Shown one piece after another: positions 50,772 through 60,490 of a DNA stretch of 64,000 bases (positions within the stretch are counted from its first letter, which is position 1; every line of letters begins with the position of its first letter). The notes under the pieces were generated by a model. That model was not told where the DNA came from. It made no database searches and worked only from the letters and a program-made list of their open reading frames with translations. The translations under genes were made by a program, and so were the position numbers. The stretch is from Oceanospirillum multiglobuliferum. GTDB taxonomy: Bacteria > Pseudomonadota > Gammaproteobacteria > Pseudomonadales > Halomonadaceae. Where the stretch lies: contig NZ_FUXG01000011.1 of NCBI RefSeq assembly GCF_900167095.1, positions 64,253-128,252 on the forward strand, given 5' to 3'.

Positions 50772-53705
50772 ATGTTGAAAGCATGGCGAACCATTGCGAC
50801 ACAAACCGACGAGCAGGCATTACAAGCTATGGCACAGGACAGTATGAACAACACCGCGCACAGCACTCTTCAAGTTATGAAGCGTAACAGTGATTTAGCC
50901 GTGTTTGATCCCAGTAAAATTTCCGTGGCAATGAGCAAAGCATTCATTGCTGTTGAAGGCGATAGTGCCAATGCATCAAGCCGTATCCATGAGTTGGTAG
51001 ACCAGTTTACCCAAAATATCGTCGACACCTTTGTACGTCGTCTACCTGCTGGTGGCATCGTTCATATTGAGGATATTCAGGATCAAGTTGAACTGGTGCT
51101 GATGCGTTCAGGTGAGCAGAAAGTTGCTCGCGCTTATGTGTTATATCGCGAAGAACATGCGCGTCTGCGTGCCGCTAAAGAGCAAGGCATCCACAAGCCA
51201 CACCCTAGCATCAATGTGACCCACTTGGATGGCGTGCGTTTACCGCTAGATTTAGGCCGTATTGAAACGATCGTGTCTGAGGCCTGTGAAGGTTTGGCGG
51301 GCGTTGATAAAAAGCTCATTCTAGACGATGCGCTGAAGAATCTATACGACGGTGTACCTGTCGATGGTGTTTCAACCGCACTGACCATGTCAGCACGCAC
51401 ACTGGTTGAAAAAGAACCAAACTACAGTTATGTGACAGCTCGCCTGCTACAGGACAGCTTGCGTCGTGAGGCTCTAAACTTCTTAGACGTAGCGCCAGAA
51501 GCCACCCTACACGAAATGGCAGATCTTTACCCAAAAGCCTTGATCGCTTATGTGGCAAAAGGGATCGAGCTTGAACACCTAGACCCTAAATTGGCCGAGT
51601 TTGATTTGGTTGCGTTAGGTCAGGCGATTAAGCCTGAGAACGACAACAACTTCACCTATTTAGGTTTGCAGACTTTATACGATCGCTATTTCATCCACAG
51701 CAACAATGTGCGTTATGAGCTACCTCAGGTGATGTTCATGCGAGTGGCGATGGGCTTAGCTTTAAATGAAGCCAATCGTACCGAGCGCGCCATTGAGTTT
51801 TATAACTTGCTGTCGAGCTTTGATTACATGGCATCGACGCCGACATTATTTAACTCTGGTACACGTCGCCCACAATTGTCGTCTTGCTATCTGACAACCG
51901 TTCCAGATGACCTTGAAGGCATTTATGGCGCGATTAAAGACAATGCGCTGTTATCAAAATGGGCTGGTGGTCTGGGTAATGACTGGACACCTGTGCGTGC
52001 ATTGGGCTCTTACATTAAAGGTACTAATGGTAAGTCCCAAGGTGTTGTGCCGTTCTTGAAAGTAGTTAACGACACTGCAGTTGCCGTGAACCAAGGTGGT
52101 AAGCGTAAAGGGGCTGTTTGTGCCTATCTTGAAACTTGGCACATGGACGTAGAAGAGTTTCTTGATCTGCGTAAGAACACAGGTGATGACCGTCGCCGTA
52201 CTCACGACATGAACACCGCGAACTGGGTGCCTGATCTGTTTATGAAGCGCGTCTTTGAAGACAAAGCTTGGACGCTGTTCTCGCCTTCAGACACCCCAGA
52301 TCTGCATGACCTTTACGGCAAAGCTTTTGAAGCGCGTTATGAAGCTTATGAAGAGATGGCTCAAAACGGCCAGATCAAACTGAGCAAACAAGTTCGTGCT
52401 AAAGACCTGTGGCGAAAAATGCTGTCGATGTTGTTTGAAACAGGCCACCCTTGGATCACCTTTAAAGATCCGTGCAACCTACGTTCTCCACAACAACATG
52501 TCGGTGTCGTGCACTCTTCAAACTTATGCACAGAGATCACGCTGAACACCAACCGTGATGAAATTGCGGTTTGTAACTTAGGCTCCGTGAACTTAGCGCA
52601 GCATGTGACCGAAAGCGGTGAACTGGATGTGGATAAAATCCGCAACACCGTCACGGTTGCGGTACGCATGTTAGACAACGTGATCGACATTAACTACTAC
52701 GCAGTGCCACAGGCGCGCAACTCGAACCTGAAACACCGTCCAGTAGGTTTAGGCATCATGGGCTTCCAAGATGCGCTTTATAAGATGAAGACCCCTTATG
52801 CGTCTGAGGCGGCTGTGATCTTTGCTGACCGCTCAATGGAAGCGATCAGCTACTTTGCAATTCAAGCCTCTAGTGACTTAGCCGCTGAGCGTGGCCGCTA
52901 TGAAAGCTACGAAGGTTCACTCTGGAGCCAAGGCATTCTACCGCTGGACTCACTGAGTAAGCTGGTTGAAGCCCGTGGCGCACAGTTTATTGAAGTGGAC
53001 ACCAGCAGCACATTGGCGTGGGATGAACTGCGTCAGCAAGTGTTGGCTCAAGGTATGCGTAACTCAAATGTGATGGCTATTGCGCCAACAGCGACCATCT
53101 CTAATATCTGTGGCGTGTCTCAGTCGATTGAACCGACCTATCAGAACCTATACGTCAAATCGAACCTATCAGGTGAGTTCACCGTGGTGAACCCTTATAT
53201 GGTGCATGATTTGAAAGCGCGCGGTCTGTGGGATGAGGTGATGGTCAATGACCTGAAATACTACGATGGTTCTGCACAGCCAATCGATCGTATTCCAGAT
53301 GACCTAAAAGAGCTGTATGCCAACGCTTTTGAGGTTGAACCTCGTTGGTTGGTAGATGCTGCAAGCCGCCGTCAGAAGTGGATCGATCAAGCGCAATCGT
53401 TGAACCTGTATATCTCAGGTGTTAACGGTAAGAAGCTGGATGTGACCTACCGCATGGCGTGGTTCCGTGGTCTCAAAACCACTTACTATCTCCGTGCGAT
53501 GGGCGCGACCAGTGTTGAGAAATCAACGGTCAGTCGCAGCACGCACAACGCGGTATCGTCTAGCATTGAGCCTGTTGCCGCACCCGTTGCCGCGCCAGCA
53601 CCTGCACCGAAACCCGTTCGTGATGAGTTTGAACTGGCAGGCGAAGGCGCAGCTGTGCCGCTGGCTTGCTCAATTGACAATCCAGATTGTGAAGCTTGTC
53701 AGTAG
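50772..53705 (+). CDS. nrdA: Class Ia ribonucleotide reductase alpha subunit NrdA
   Basis: 977 residues, similar to the long Pseudomonas form. Two N-terminal ATP-cones (about 35-125, VMKRNSDLAVFDPSKISVAM to VARAYVLYREEHARL; and a degenerate second to about 225). The barrel holds SSCYLTTVPDD (active-site Cys), NLCTEITLN and the CNLGSVNLAQHV segment. A Pro/Ala linker (PVAAPVAAPAPAPKP) leads to the C-terminal redox pair CEAC. It reduces NDPs to dNDPs together with NrdB. The ATG chosen lacks a clear RBS; an internal ATG at codon 25 is possible. Controlled by NrdR and DnaA sites upstream. Confidence 0.95.
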   Translation: MLKAWRTIATQTDEQALQAMAQDSMNNTAHSTLQVMKRNSDLAVFDPSKISVAMSKAFIAVEGDSANASSRIHELVDQFTQNIVDTFVRRLPAGGIVHIEDIQDQVELVLMRSGEQKVARAYVLYREEHARLRAAKEQGIHKPHPSINVTHLDGVRLPLDLGRIETIVSEACEGLAGVDKKLILDDALKNLYDGVPVDGVSTALTMSARTLVEKEPNYSYVTARLLQDSLRREALNFLDVAPEATLHEMADLYPKALIAYVAKGIELEHLDPKLAEFDLVALGQAIKPENDNNFTYLGLQTLYDRYFIHSNNVRYELPQVMFMRVAMGLALNEANRTERAIEFYNLLSSFDYMASTPTLFNSGTRRPQLSSCYLTTVPDDLEGIYGAIKDNALLSKWAGGLGNDWTPVRALGSYIKGTNGKSQGVVPFLKVVNDTAVAVNQGGKRKGAVCAYLETWHMDVEEFLDLRKNTGDDRRRTHDMNTANWVPDLFMKRVFEDKAWTLFSPSDTPDLHDLYGKAFEARYEAYEEMAQNGQIKLSKQVRAKDLWRKMLSMLFETGHPWITFKDPCNLRSPQQHVGVVHSSNLCTEITLNTNRDEIAVCNLGSVNLAQHVTESGELDVDKIRNTVTVAVRMLDNVIDINYYAVPQARNSNLKHRPVGLGIMGFQDALYKMKTPYASEAAVIFADRSMEAISYFAIQASSDLAAERGRYESYEGSLWSQGILPLDSLSKLVEARGAQFIEVDTSSTLAWDELRQQVLAQGMRNSNVMAIAPTATISNICGVSQSIEPTYQNLYVKSNLSGEFTVVNPYMVHDLKARGLWDEVMVNDLKYYDGSAQPIDRIPDDLKELYANAFEVEPRWLVDAASRRQKWIDQAQSLNLYISGVNGKKLDVTYRMAWFRGLKTTYYLRAMGATSVEKSTVSRSTHNAVSSSIEPVAAPVAAPAPAPKPVRDEFELAGEGAAVPLACSIDNPDCEACQ

Positions 53706-53721
53706 TCGCAATTTGATTCAT

Positions 53722-53753
53722 ACCATCGCCTGTCCTAGATAGGCGATGGTTTT
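53722..53753 (+). terminator. 10-bp hairpin after nrdA
   Basis: ACCATCGCCT, nine bases, AGGCGATGGT, then four T in all. A weak terminator or a processing/stabilising stem between nrdA and nrdB. Confidence 0.5.
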
Positions 53754-53772
53754 GAAAGCAAACAAGGACTGT

Positions 53773-53810
53773 TTGCCACAGCACTTTTGGTATCGAAAAT
53801 GTTGTGGCAA
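53773..53810. promoter_or_regulatory. 11-bp near-perfect dyad between nrdA and nrdB
   Basis: TTGCCACAGCA at 53773 pairs with TGTTGTGGCAA at 53800 with one mismatch. It lies upstream of nrdB and after the hairpin above. Confidence 0.45.
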
Positions 53811-53880
53811 GCAATACGCTATACTGTACATATCATCAGACACCCCTTGATGACACGCTTATTTTGAAGAGGTAAAAACC

Positions 53881-55152
53881 ATGCTGAGCTGGGACGAATT
53901 TGATACTGACGACACAATCGTTGCCGAACCCAAACCACAGACTGTTGCACAGCCAAAAGCCGCGCCACAAGCTGCCGCCAGCTCACCTGCACCTGTAGCA
54001 TCGGTTGCTCCAACCGTTCAGGCTGCACCGACTCGTACTTATACGGCACCAGCGACCGATGCTGTTGCCCGTGCCAAAGAAGCCGTTGCCAGCATTGATG
54101 TTGCACCGGGACTTGAAGATTTGGAAATGGGCGCTGCCCGTATCCAAGTAGATGACAAGCGCATGATCAACTGTCGTGCTGATTTAAATCAGTTGGTGCC
54201 TTTCAAATATGACTGGGCATGGCAGAAATACCTTGATGGCACTTCAAACCACTGGATGCCACAAGAAGTGAACATGAATGCCGACATCGCCTTGTGGAAA
54301 AGCCAAGATGGTCTAACCGAAGATGAACGCACCATAGTGATGCGCTCTTTGGGTTATTTCTCAACTGCGGATTCTCTAGTGGCCAACAACTTAGTGTTGG
54401 CGGTTTACCGCTTAATCACTAACCCAGAGTGCCGCCAATATCTGCTACGCCAAGCCTTTGAAGAAGCGATTCACACCCACGCCTACCAATACTGTGTAGA
54501 GTCTTTGGGTATGGATGAAGGTGAAGTGTTCAACATGTACCGTGAAATACCTTCTATCGCTAAAAAAGCGAGCTGGAGCTTGAGCCACACGCATTCACTG
54601 TCGAACCCTTATTTCACCACTGGCACACCAGAAACCGATCAAGAGTTGCTGCGCAACCTTATCGCATTTTACTGCGTAACTGAAGGTATCTTCTTCTACT
54701 GTGGTTTCAGCCAGATTCTGTCTATGGGTCGTCGTAACAAAATGACTGGGGTTGCCGAGCAGTTCCAGTACATTCTGCGTGACGAGTCTATGCACCTGAA
54801 CTTTGGCGTTGATGTGATCAACCAGATCAAAGCGGAAAACCCACACCTATGGACGGCTGAGTTCCAACAGGAAGTGATTCAGATGATTCTGGAAGGCACC
54901 GAGCTTGAAATTGAATATGCCCGTGACACCATGCCACGCGGCGTATTGGGTATGAACGCTGGCATTATGGAAGAGTACTTGCACTTTATCTGTAACCGTC
55001 GTTTACAGCAGCTAGGTTTGAAAGAACAGTTCCCAGGCGCGACCAACCCGTTCCCTTGGATGTCTGAGATTATCGACCTACGTAAAGAGAAAAACTTCTT
55101 TGAAACCCGTGTCACTGAATATCAAGTCGGCGGCTCACTGAACTGGGATTAA
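53881..55152 (+). CDS. nrdB: Class Ia ribonucleotide reductase beta subunit NrdB
   Basis: 423 residues, longer than the usual 375 because of an Ala/Pro/Gln-rich N-terminal extension (residues about 20-60) that echoes the linker of NrdA. The diiron protein core shows the ligand motifs [11 protein letters not shown] and DESMHLNFG and the helix with the radical Tyr near [10 protein letters not shown]. It generates the tyrosyl radical for NrdA. It follows nrdA by 175 bases that hold two hairpins, so expression may be adjusted separately. AGAGG precedes the ATG. Confidence 0.95.
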   Translation: MLSWDEFDTDDTIVAEPKPQTVAQPKAAPQAAASSPAPVASVAPTVQAAPTRTYTAPATDAVARAKEAVASIDVAPGLEDLEMGAARIQVDDKRMINCRADLNQLVPFKYDWAWQKYLDGTSNHWMPQEVNMNADIALWKSQDGLTEDERTIVMRSLGYFSTADSLVANNLVLAVYRLITNPECRQYLLRQAFEEAIHTHAYQYCVESLGMDEGEVFNMYREIPSIAKKASWSLSHTHSLSNPYFTTGTPETDQELLRNLIAFYCVTEGIFFYCGFSQILSMGRRNKMTGVAEQFQYILRDESMHLNFGVDVINQIKAENPHLWTAEFQQEVIQMILEGTELEIEYARDTMPRGVLGMNAGIMEEYLHFICNRRLQQLGLKEQFPGATNPFPWMSEIIDLRKEKNFFETRVTEYQVGGSLNWD

Positions 55153-55187
55153 TCTCCGTTTAAAGGCGCTCGGCATCAAGTTCCCAC

Positions 55188-55224
55188 CTCTGTCCTGATA
55201 GGTTGATCAGCTATCGGGGCAGAG
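55188..55224. terminator. 14-bp hairpin downstream of nrdB
   Basis: CTCTGTCCTGATAG and CTATCGGGGCAGAG pair over 14 bases with two G-T wobbles. It sits between the convergent stops of nrdB and the deaminase gene. No strong T-tract. Confidence 0.55.
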
Positions 55225-55237
55225 TTCTCTGGGCCAT

Positions 55238-55801
55238 TTATCTCATCCCCTCCCAATGCTTCACCACCTTCTGCCGCATTTGATCGGCATTCACCTCAAT
55301 ACACTGCTGTGCAAAACGCGACCAAAAAAGATCCACTCGCGCTGGAGCAACCGACACTTGCTGCGCCAAATTTGCCCAAGCAGGCGGTAAGTGATGCCGA
55401 TGGGTCAATAATCCGCCAACTGCATCTTTTGCCAAATAACGTACACGGCCAATGCCCGAAAGCAAAATACGCCCCGTACACATCACACAAGGTTCTAAGC
55501 TGACATAAAGCGTTAAGTTTCTGCGATTCAGATGAGAGAATTGGTTTTCCAATAGGTCAATCAGCTCCATCTCGGCATGACGTTGGCTTTGATAATCCCC
55601 CTCAACAAAGACTTGATTGCGGCTTTCGCAAACCAGCTCATTTTCAGCATTGACAAACACCGCGCCCACGCCATAACAGCCTTGTTCAATCGCCAAGAGC
55701 GCTTGTTGACAGCAGCGCTTTGCCCATAAATCATCTGGCTGCTCACAGCTTGGTGCTAAATCAATCTGCTCATTTAAAGGTTTAATGTTAGCTCCTATCA
55801 T
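55238..55801 (-). CDS. Nucleoside/tRNA-adenosine-type deaminase (CDA superfamily)
   Basis: 187 residues. Zinc ligands are in place: HAE in QRHAEMELID and PCVMC in SLEPCVMCTGRIL; the segment GIGRVRYLAKDAVGGLLTHR is typical of the superfamily. It hydrolyses an amino group from a base or nucleoside; the substrate (guanine, cytosine, or other) cannot be fixed by eye. The extended C-terminus (about 55 residues past the domain) is unusual for TadA, so I do not call it tadA. It is convergent with nrdB. Confidence 0.78.
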   Translation of the reverse strand: MIGANIKPLNEQIDLAPSCEQPDDLWAKRCCQQALLAIEQGCYGVGAVFVNAENELVCESRNQVFVEGDYQSQRHAEMELIDLLENQFSHLNRRNLTLYVSLEPCVMCTGRILLSGIGRVRYLAKDAVGGLLTHRHHLPPAWANLAQQVSVAPARVDLFWSRFAQQCIEVNADQMRQKVVKHWEGMR

Positions 55802-55973
55802 GACGCGTGCTCCTTTCAGATGATTATGCTAGGAAATGTCACTAAAAAAGTGCAAATACTCAGCTTGTATAATTGTTTCGCTCACAGCACCTAAGTTACA
55901 ATTTAGTTACATAATTAAAATAAAATTACGGCAGCAAAGACCACCCACTCACACTATAAAGGATTGCAGATCA

Positions 55974-57596
55974 ATGGAGATCCGTCATTGGCCTATCGCC
56001 CGCAAGTTAACATTGTTAATTGGGTTGTTGTTCACCACGCTGATGTTAATTGAGTCGAACTCACTCTATCGACTCTATCACGAACTACTAAGCGCTCGAA
56101 AAGCTCAAGTACAAGAGCAAGTGCAGTCTGCTTATAGTTTGGCAGACCATTACTACAAGCAGATTCCTGCTTTAGGAGAGGCAGAGGCCAAATCTCAAGC
56201 TTTAGCCGCAATTGCGAGTTTACGCTATGGCAAAAATGGCTATTTTTGGATTAACGACTTAGAGCACAAGCTTGTGATGCATCCAATCAAAAGTAGTTTG
56301 ATTGGTAAAGATATGACCAACGCTAAAGACGCTTCAGGCAAGCTGCACTGGCAAGAGATGGTACAGGTGGTGAAGACTCAAGGTGAAGGTTTTGTAGAAT
56401 ATACCTACAAAGGCCCACAGTTTGATCAGCCGAAAGACAAAGCCTCTTATGTCAAAGGCTTTAAGCCTTGGGGCTGGGTGATTGGTAGCGGGGTTTATCT
56501 CAGTGATGTAGCGGATATCTTCTGGGCCGCATTCTGGGAGTCTGCAATTTTCCAACTGATCTTAATGTTAGTGGCTTTTTTGGGTAGCTGGAAGATGGTC
56601 TCCTCTATCACCAAACCATTGCAAAGCATGTTGCAAACCGTACGTTATATTGCCAGCGGAGACTTAACTCATCAGATTAAACTGGATCGAAAAGATGAGC
56701 TGGGGCAGTTGGCAAAAGAGGTTGATCTGATGACCTCGACGCTGAGAAACACATTGCAAGAGGTCGAATTAGCCGCAGACCAGTTACGGACACATACAGG
56801 TGAGATGCGCTATAACACTGAAGAAACGCGCTCTGGTATGGATCGTCAATTCCATGAGGTAGATAAGCTGGCCTCAGCTATGACCGAGATGTCTTCTACT
56901 ATTCAAGAGGTGGCGCGTCATGCGGTTGAAACTGCTGAGACCACTCGTAGTGCTAAAACCGAAGCAAGCCAAAGTGTGCAAGAGCTGAATAAAACGGTTG
57001 ATGCAATTGCACAGCTGGCTCAGCATGTTGGGGCAGCAAATTCAGTGATTGGTCAGCTAAGCGAGCAAACGGATCAAATTGGCAATGTGATTGAAGTGAT
57101 TCGAGGTATCTCTGAGCAAACTAATCTATTGGCGCTGAATGCTGCTATTGAAGCGGCCCGTGCAGGTGAAGCGGGTCGAGGTTTTGCGGTTGTAGCAGAT
57201 GAGGTACGTAACCTTGCCAGCCGTACACAAGGTTCAACGGTTGAAATTCAAACGATTATTGAACAGCTTCAACTGCGCGCTTTGGATGCCACTGAATCTA
57301 TGGGGCAAAGTGCAGATCAAGCGCAACGCAGTGTAACCCAGATGAACCACACGGGTGGCGATTTAAACAGCATTGTGCAACACATCAATAACGTGAACGA
57401 TATGAGCACTCAAATTGCCTCTGCGGCTGAGCAGCAAAGCTCTGTTGCAGAAGAGATTAATAGCAACTTGTTGGGTATTCGCTCAATTTCTCAAGATGTT
57501 CTGGAGCGATCAGCAACAATTACCCGTAGTAGCCAAGAGATTGCCGCAATGGCTGATGGTCTACGAAGCCGACTCAGTCGTTTTAGCTTAGGCTGA
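55974..57596 (+). CDS. Methyl-accepting chemotaxis protein with a single Cache domain
   Basis: 540 residues. TM1 ([17 protein letters not shown]), periplasmic sCache sensor (about 35-185; [33 protein letters not shown]), TM2, HAMP, and a long coiled-coil signalling domain with the tip [20 protein letters not shown]. It signals to CheA through CheW. I use the ATG at 55974 rather than the one at 55836 because the N-terminus then begins just before TM1 and AAAGGA precedes it. The Cache fold is typical for small carboxylates, but the ligand is unknown. Confidence 0.92.
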   Translation: MEIRHWPIARKLTLLIGLLFTTLMLIESNSLYRLYHELLSARKAQVQEQVQSAYSLADHYYKQIPALGEAEAKSQALAAIASLRYGKNGYFWINDLEHKLVMHPIKSSLIGKDMTNAKDASGKLHWQEMVQVVKTQGEGFVEYTYKGPQFDQPKDKASYVKGFKPWGWVIGSGVYLSDVADIFWAAFWESAIFQLILMLVAFLGSWKMVSSITKPLQSMLQTVRYIASGDLTHQIKLDRKDELGQLAKEVDLMTSTLRNTLQEVELAADQLRTHTGEMRYNTEETRSGMDRQFHEVDKLASAMTEMSSTIQEVARHAVETAETTRSAKTEASQSVQELNKTVDAIAQLAQHVGAANSVIGQLSEQTDQIGNVIEVIRGISEQTNLLALNAAIEAARAGEAGRGFAVVADEVRNLASRTQGSTVEIQTIIEQLQLRALDATESMGQSADQAQRSVTQMNHTGGDLNSIVQHINNVNDMSTQIASAAEQQSSVAEEINSNLLGIRSISQDVLERSATITRSSQEIAAMADGLRSRLSRFSLG

Positions 57597-57617
57597 GTCA
57601 TATCATATAAAGACGAT

Positions 57618-57645
57618 GAAAAGGGGGCTTTAAAGCCTCTTTTTC
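57618..57645 (+). terminator. Intrinsic terminator after the MCP gene
   Basis: GAAAAGGGGGCTTT / AAAGCCTCTTTTTC: palindromic GGCTTTAAAGCC core and five T. It is about 20 bases past the stop. Confidence 0.8.
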
Positions 57646-57739
57646 ATTAACCCACCTTAACAACTCGGGTATGATCTATTTTTTAAGTTGATAATACAGC
57701 TCATTAGCTTATCTATCGTGAATCCTTTTAAGGTGTTTT

Positions 57740-58150
57740 ATGCAGGTCTATCGGGTTTATCAGCACCCTGTGCAAGGTTACGCAGCATTGGTTTCAGGCT
57801 TTAACTGGTCTGCCGCCATATTTTCTATGCTCTGGACAATGGCAAACAATTTATGGGGACCTAGTTTTATTCTATTGTTAGGTTATGGCTTCTGCTTGAC
57901 GGGCGTTATTGTTGGTATGCAGATGAACCTGACATTGCTGGCATTAACTTTTCTGGCTATTGCAGTTTTTTTACCTATTTGGTCTGGTATGAGTGCAATG
58001 ACATGGCAAGAGCAAAAGCTGGCGAAACAAGGCTATCGATTAGTCCATAAAGTAAGAGCGCAGTCTGCACAAGGTGCAATTCAAACTACACAACGTAAGG
58101 CATCGCCTAAACATGCCTCAACTAAAACTGGCCGTACCACCGCTCGATAG
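57740..58150 (+). CDS. DUF2628-like membrane protein
   Basis: 136 residues. Opens VYRVYQHPVQGYAALVSGFNWS as in DUF2628, followed by two hydrophobic segments (FILLLGYGFCLTGVIVGM; LLALTFLAIAVFLPIW) and a basic, Ser/Thr/Lys-rich tail. The family has no assigned role. Its last 38 bases are read in another frame as the start of the next gene. AAGG precedes the ATG. Confidence 0.75.
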   Translation: MQVYRVYQHPVQGYAALVSGFNWSAAIFSMLWTMANNLWGPSFILLLGYGFCLTGVIVGMQMNLTLLALTFLAIAVFLPIWSGMSAMTWQEQKLAKQGYRLVHKVRAQSAQGAIQTTQRKASPKHASTKTGRTTAR

Positions 58151-59153
58151 ATCGAGTGCAAAACTTATCATCTATGCTTATGTGGGCTTTGTGCTCATTA
58201 CTCTTTGCTCTGTATGGTCTAATGACGTCTATGCAGAAGAAAATGCCCAACCGCCTCAGATCAGAAGCGTCTTCTCTTCTGGAGTGGCTCAAAGCCGAAA
58301 TTTATTAGGGCAAACGGCAGCTTCTATTGGTATTGGTTTAGACTCTCTGTTTGGTTCTCCTGATCGTTCGCAGCAAAACGAAAGTACACTGATTTTACAG
58401 TCAGGCTTTTTCTTTGATGATGTTGAAGCATTCAGTTTATTTAATCGTTTTTCTTTTCGTGCAGACTTACCTTCTACCACTGAAAAACTACAGCTTTTTG
58501 TGCGTGGTCAGCAGGAGGAGAGTGTTTCTGAGGTTCAAACAGTTAGCTCGAATAGCCTAAATGGGGCTACGGCTATAGACCGCTCCATAAAAGCCAGTAA
58601 TGCAGGGATATTCATACGCTATATTTATAAACCTGAAGATCATATGTGGCAAACGACCCTTGATACAGGCTTTGCATTTAGCAATTTTGCAGTTGAACCT
58701 GTCAGTTATCTGCGGGCGGGTCGTAACTATCAAATGAATGAATGGACATTACGTCCTGTGCCCAATCTCTCATGGAGTGAGAGTGTAGGTGTGAGTTACG
58801 GTTTAGCTTTGCACGCTTATCGAGAGTTAGACCGTATTACTTCTCTGCAAAATAGCAATACTTTCAGCCATGTAATCAGTAGCGATACAAACTATTACAG
58901 TCATGGTTGGCAATTGAATAAAACATTCAGCTCTAATCTTAGGGTGGTATACAACTTAACGCTGACTAGTGCAGACGACACGGCTCATTTTATTGATACC
59001 TTTGAGCTGTCTGCCACTCTACGGCGTAGGGTTCAGGGTGAGTGGCTATTTTTTAGTGTGACGCCTGCTGATCGGCGTAAGGCGGAAGACCAGTTTACAC
59101 GTGACTTGAGTCTAACTTTACAGTTTGATGCTAAATTTGGAACCCAATACTGA
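58113..59153 (+). CDS. Probable outer-membrane beta-barrel protein, unknown
   Basis: About 346 residues. A long positively charged n-region and a hydrophobic segment (LIIYAYVGFVLITLCSVW) end at VYA-EE, a likely signal peptidase site. The body alternates polar and hydrophobic residues in beta-strand style, with aromatic ends (WQTTLDTGFAFSNFAVEP; HGWQLNKTFSSNLRVVYN; LSLTLQFDAKFGTQY). The C-terminal residue is Tyr, as accepted by the barrel assembly machinery. It overlaps the DUF2628 gene by 38 bases out of frame. A 13-bp dyad spans its stop. No homologue recognised. Confidence 0.65.
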   Translation: MPQLKLAVPPLDRSSAKLIIYAYVGFVLITLCSVWSNDVYAEENAQPPQIRSVFSSGVAQSRNLLGQTAASIGIGLDSLFGSPDRSQQNESTLILQSGFFFDDVEAFSLFNRFSFRADLPSTTEKLQLFVRGQQEESVSEVQTVSSNSLNGATAIDRSIKASNAGIFIRYIYKPEDHMWQTTLDTGFAFSNFAVEPVSYLRAGRNYQMNEWTLRPVPNLSWSESVGVSYGLALHAYRELDRITSLQNSNTFSHVISSDTNYYSHGWQLNKTFSSNLRVVYNLTLTSADDTAHFIDTFELSATLRRRVQGEWLFFSVTPADRRKAEDQFTRDLSLTLQFDAKFGTQY

Positions 59154-59165
59154 GTATTGGGTTCC
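59139..59165. terminator. 13-bp perfect dyad across the stop codon of the barrel gene
   Basis: GGAACCCAATACT, one base, AGTATTGGGTTCC; the TGA stop is in its centre. Lies between convergent genes; few T follow. Possibly a bidirectional end. Confidence 0.5.
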
Positions 59166-59181
59166 TCAGTCCAAAAAGTGA

Positions 59182-60333
59182 TTAGCTTAATACTTGATCT
59201 AAACGTGTTAGTGCAGCGAGTAACTGTGCTTTTGGGCAACCGAAGTTCAGCCGTGCAAAACCTGGACAACCAAAGTCACTACCTTCTGACAAAGCAACGC
59301 CTGTTTCTTGCAACAGCCACTGTGCTGGGCGTTCAATTTCATAAGCCCGTAAATCAAGCCAGCCTAAGTAAGTAGCTTCTGGTGCTGTGAATTTAACCTG
59401 CTGTTTACTTTTAGCCCAGTTTGTCAAAATTGTGAGATTTTCTTTTAAGTACTCTCGCAGTGCGTCAAGCCAAGGTTCTCCCTCTCGATAAGCGGCTTCA
59501 GCAGCAACAAAACCTAAAATATTCACTTCAGGCATAAAACCTTGAATAGAACGTTTGAACTGTTTGCGCAGTATAGGATTTGATATTACGGCAGCGGAGC
59601 AAGCTAGACCTGCAATATTAAAAGTTTTGCTCGGTGCCAATAGGCTGATGCAGCGGTCGGCAATTTGCTCATTTAAGCTGGCCATCGGGATATGCGCTTG
59701 CTCAGATAACACTAAGTCGCAGTGAATCTCGTCAGAACATAAAAGCAACTTATGTTCCAAGCAAAAATCCGACAGTTGCTCCAACTCTTCACGGGTAAAA
59801 GCTCGGCCTGTTGGGTTGTGTGGGTGGCATAGCATAAACAGTTTAGTTTGCGGAGTAATCTGTTGCGCCATTGCGTCGAAATCCAGCTGCCAGCCTGAGC
59901 CTGTTTGATCAGGCTTCAGCATTGGAACCGCTTGTAACAGCTGTTGATTTCGCTCCGCTAGCTTTAGAAAAGGTGGGTAAACAGGAGTATGGGTCATTAG
60001 TGCACTGTCTGGACTACCAAACGCCTTAGCTACAGCGTGAAGTCCACAGACTAAACCGGGTAGCCAAACAATCCACTCCGGCTCAATTTGCCAATGATAG
60101 CGACGTGAATACCAGTCACAAAAAGCTTCGGCAACATCTGTTGATTCGTGCCCATAGCCATAAACTTGTTCAGCCACCCTTTTTTGTAATGCTGTCACCA
60201 CTGAAGGGGGCGATGCAAAGTCCATATCAGCCACCCACATTGGAATGACATCTTGGTTAGCGTATTTTTGCCATTTGATACTGTCACTGTGCTGGCGGTT
60301 TAAAATTTGGTCAAAATCAAATGGATTGCTCAT
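59182..60333 (-). CDS. PatB/MalY-type C-S lyase, PLP-dependent
   Basis: 383 residues of the aminotransferase class I fold. Starts SNPFDFDQILNRQHSDSIKW, with PMWVADMDFASPP as in MalY/PatB enzymes. The PLP Lys is in LLAPSKTFNIAGLACS, and a C-terminal Arg region is GFARLNFGC. Such enzymes cleave cystathionine or other C-S compounds; MalY-type proteins can also regulate. It is transcribed leftward from a promoter close to the divergent 142-aa gene. Confidence 0.88.
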   Translation of the reverse strand: MSNPFDFDQILNRQHSDSIKWQKYANQDVIPMWVADMDFASPPSVVTALQKRVAEQVYGYGHESTDVAEAFCDWYSRRYHWQIEPEWIVWLPGLVCGLHAVAKAFGSPDSALMTHTPVYPPFLKLAERNQQLLQAVPMLKPDQTGSGWQLDFDAMAQQITPQTKLFMLCHPHNPTGRAFTREELEQLSDFCLEHKLLLCSDEIHCDLVLSEQAHIPMASLNEQIADRCISLLAPSKTFNIAGLACSAAVISNPILRKQFKRSIQGFMPEVNILGFVAAEAAYREGEPWLDALREYLKENLTILTNWAKSKQQVKFTAPEATYLGWLDLRAYEIERPAQWLLQETGVALSEGSDFGCPGFARLNFGCPKAQLLAALTRLDQVLS

Positions 60334-60490
60334 GCGCAGCCTCTGTTTCAGGTTTGATAGGAAAGAAGATTATGATCTGCTGTGCCTAAGGTGATATATC
60401 CTAGTTTTAAGGTCAACAATTGTTATACTGAGCCACAATTACTCACTGTATAACTGATTAACACTTTCTGACGGTTGATGGATTTTTGTG

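Noticed and set aside
55836-55973. 46-residue N-terminal extension of the Cache chemoreceptor
   Set aside because: It would put an odd basic stretch before TM1; the ATG at 55974 has an RBS and starts just before the helix.
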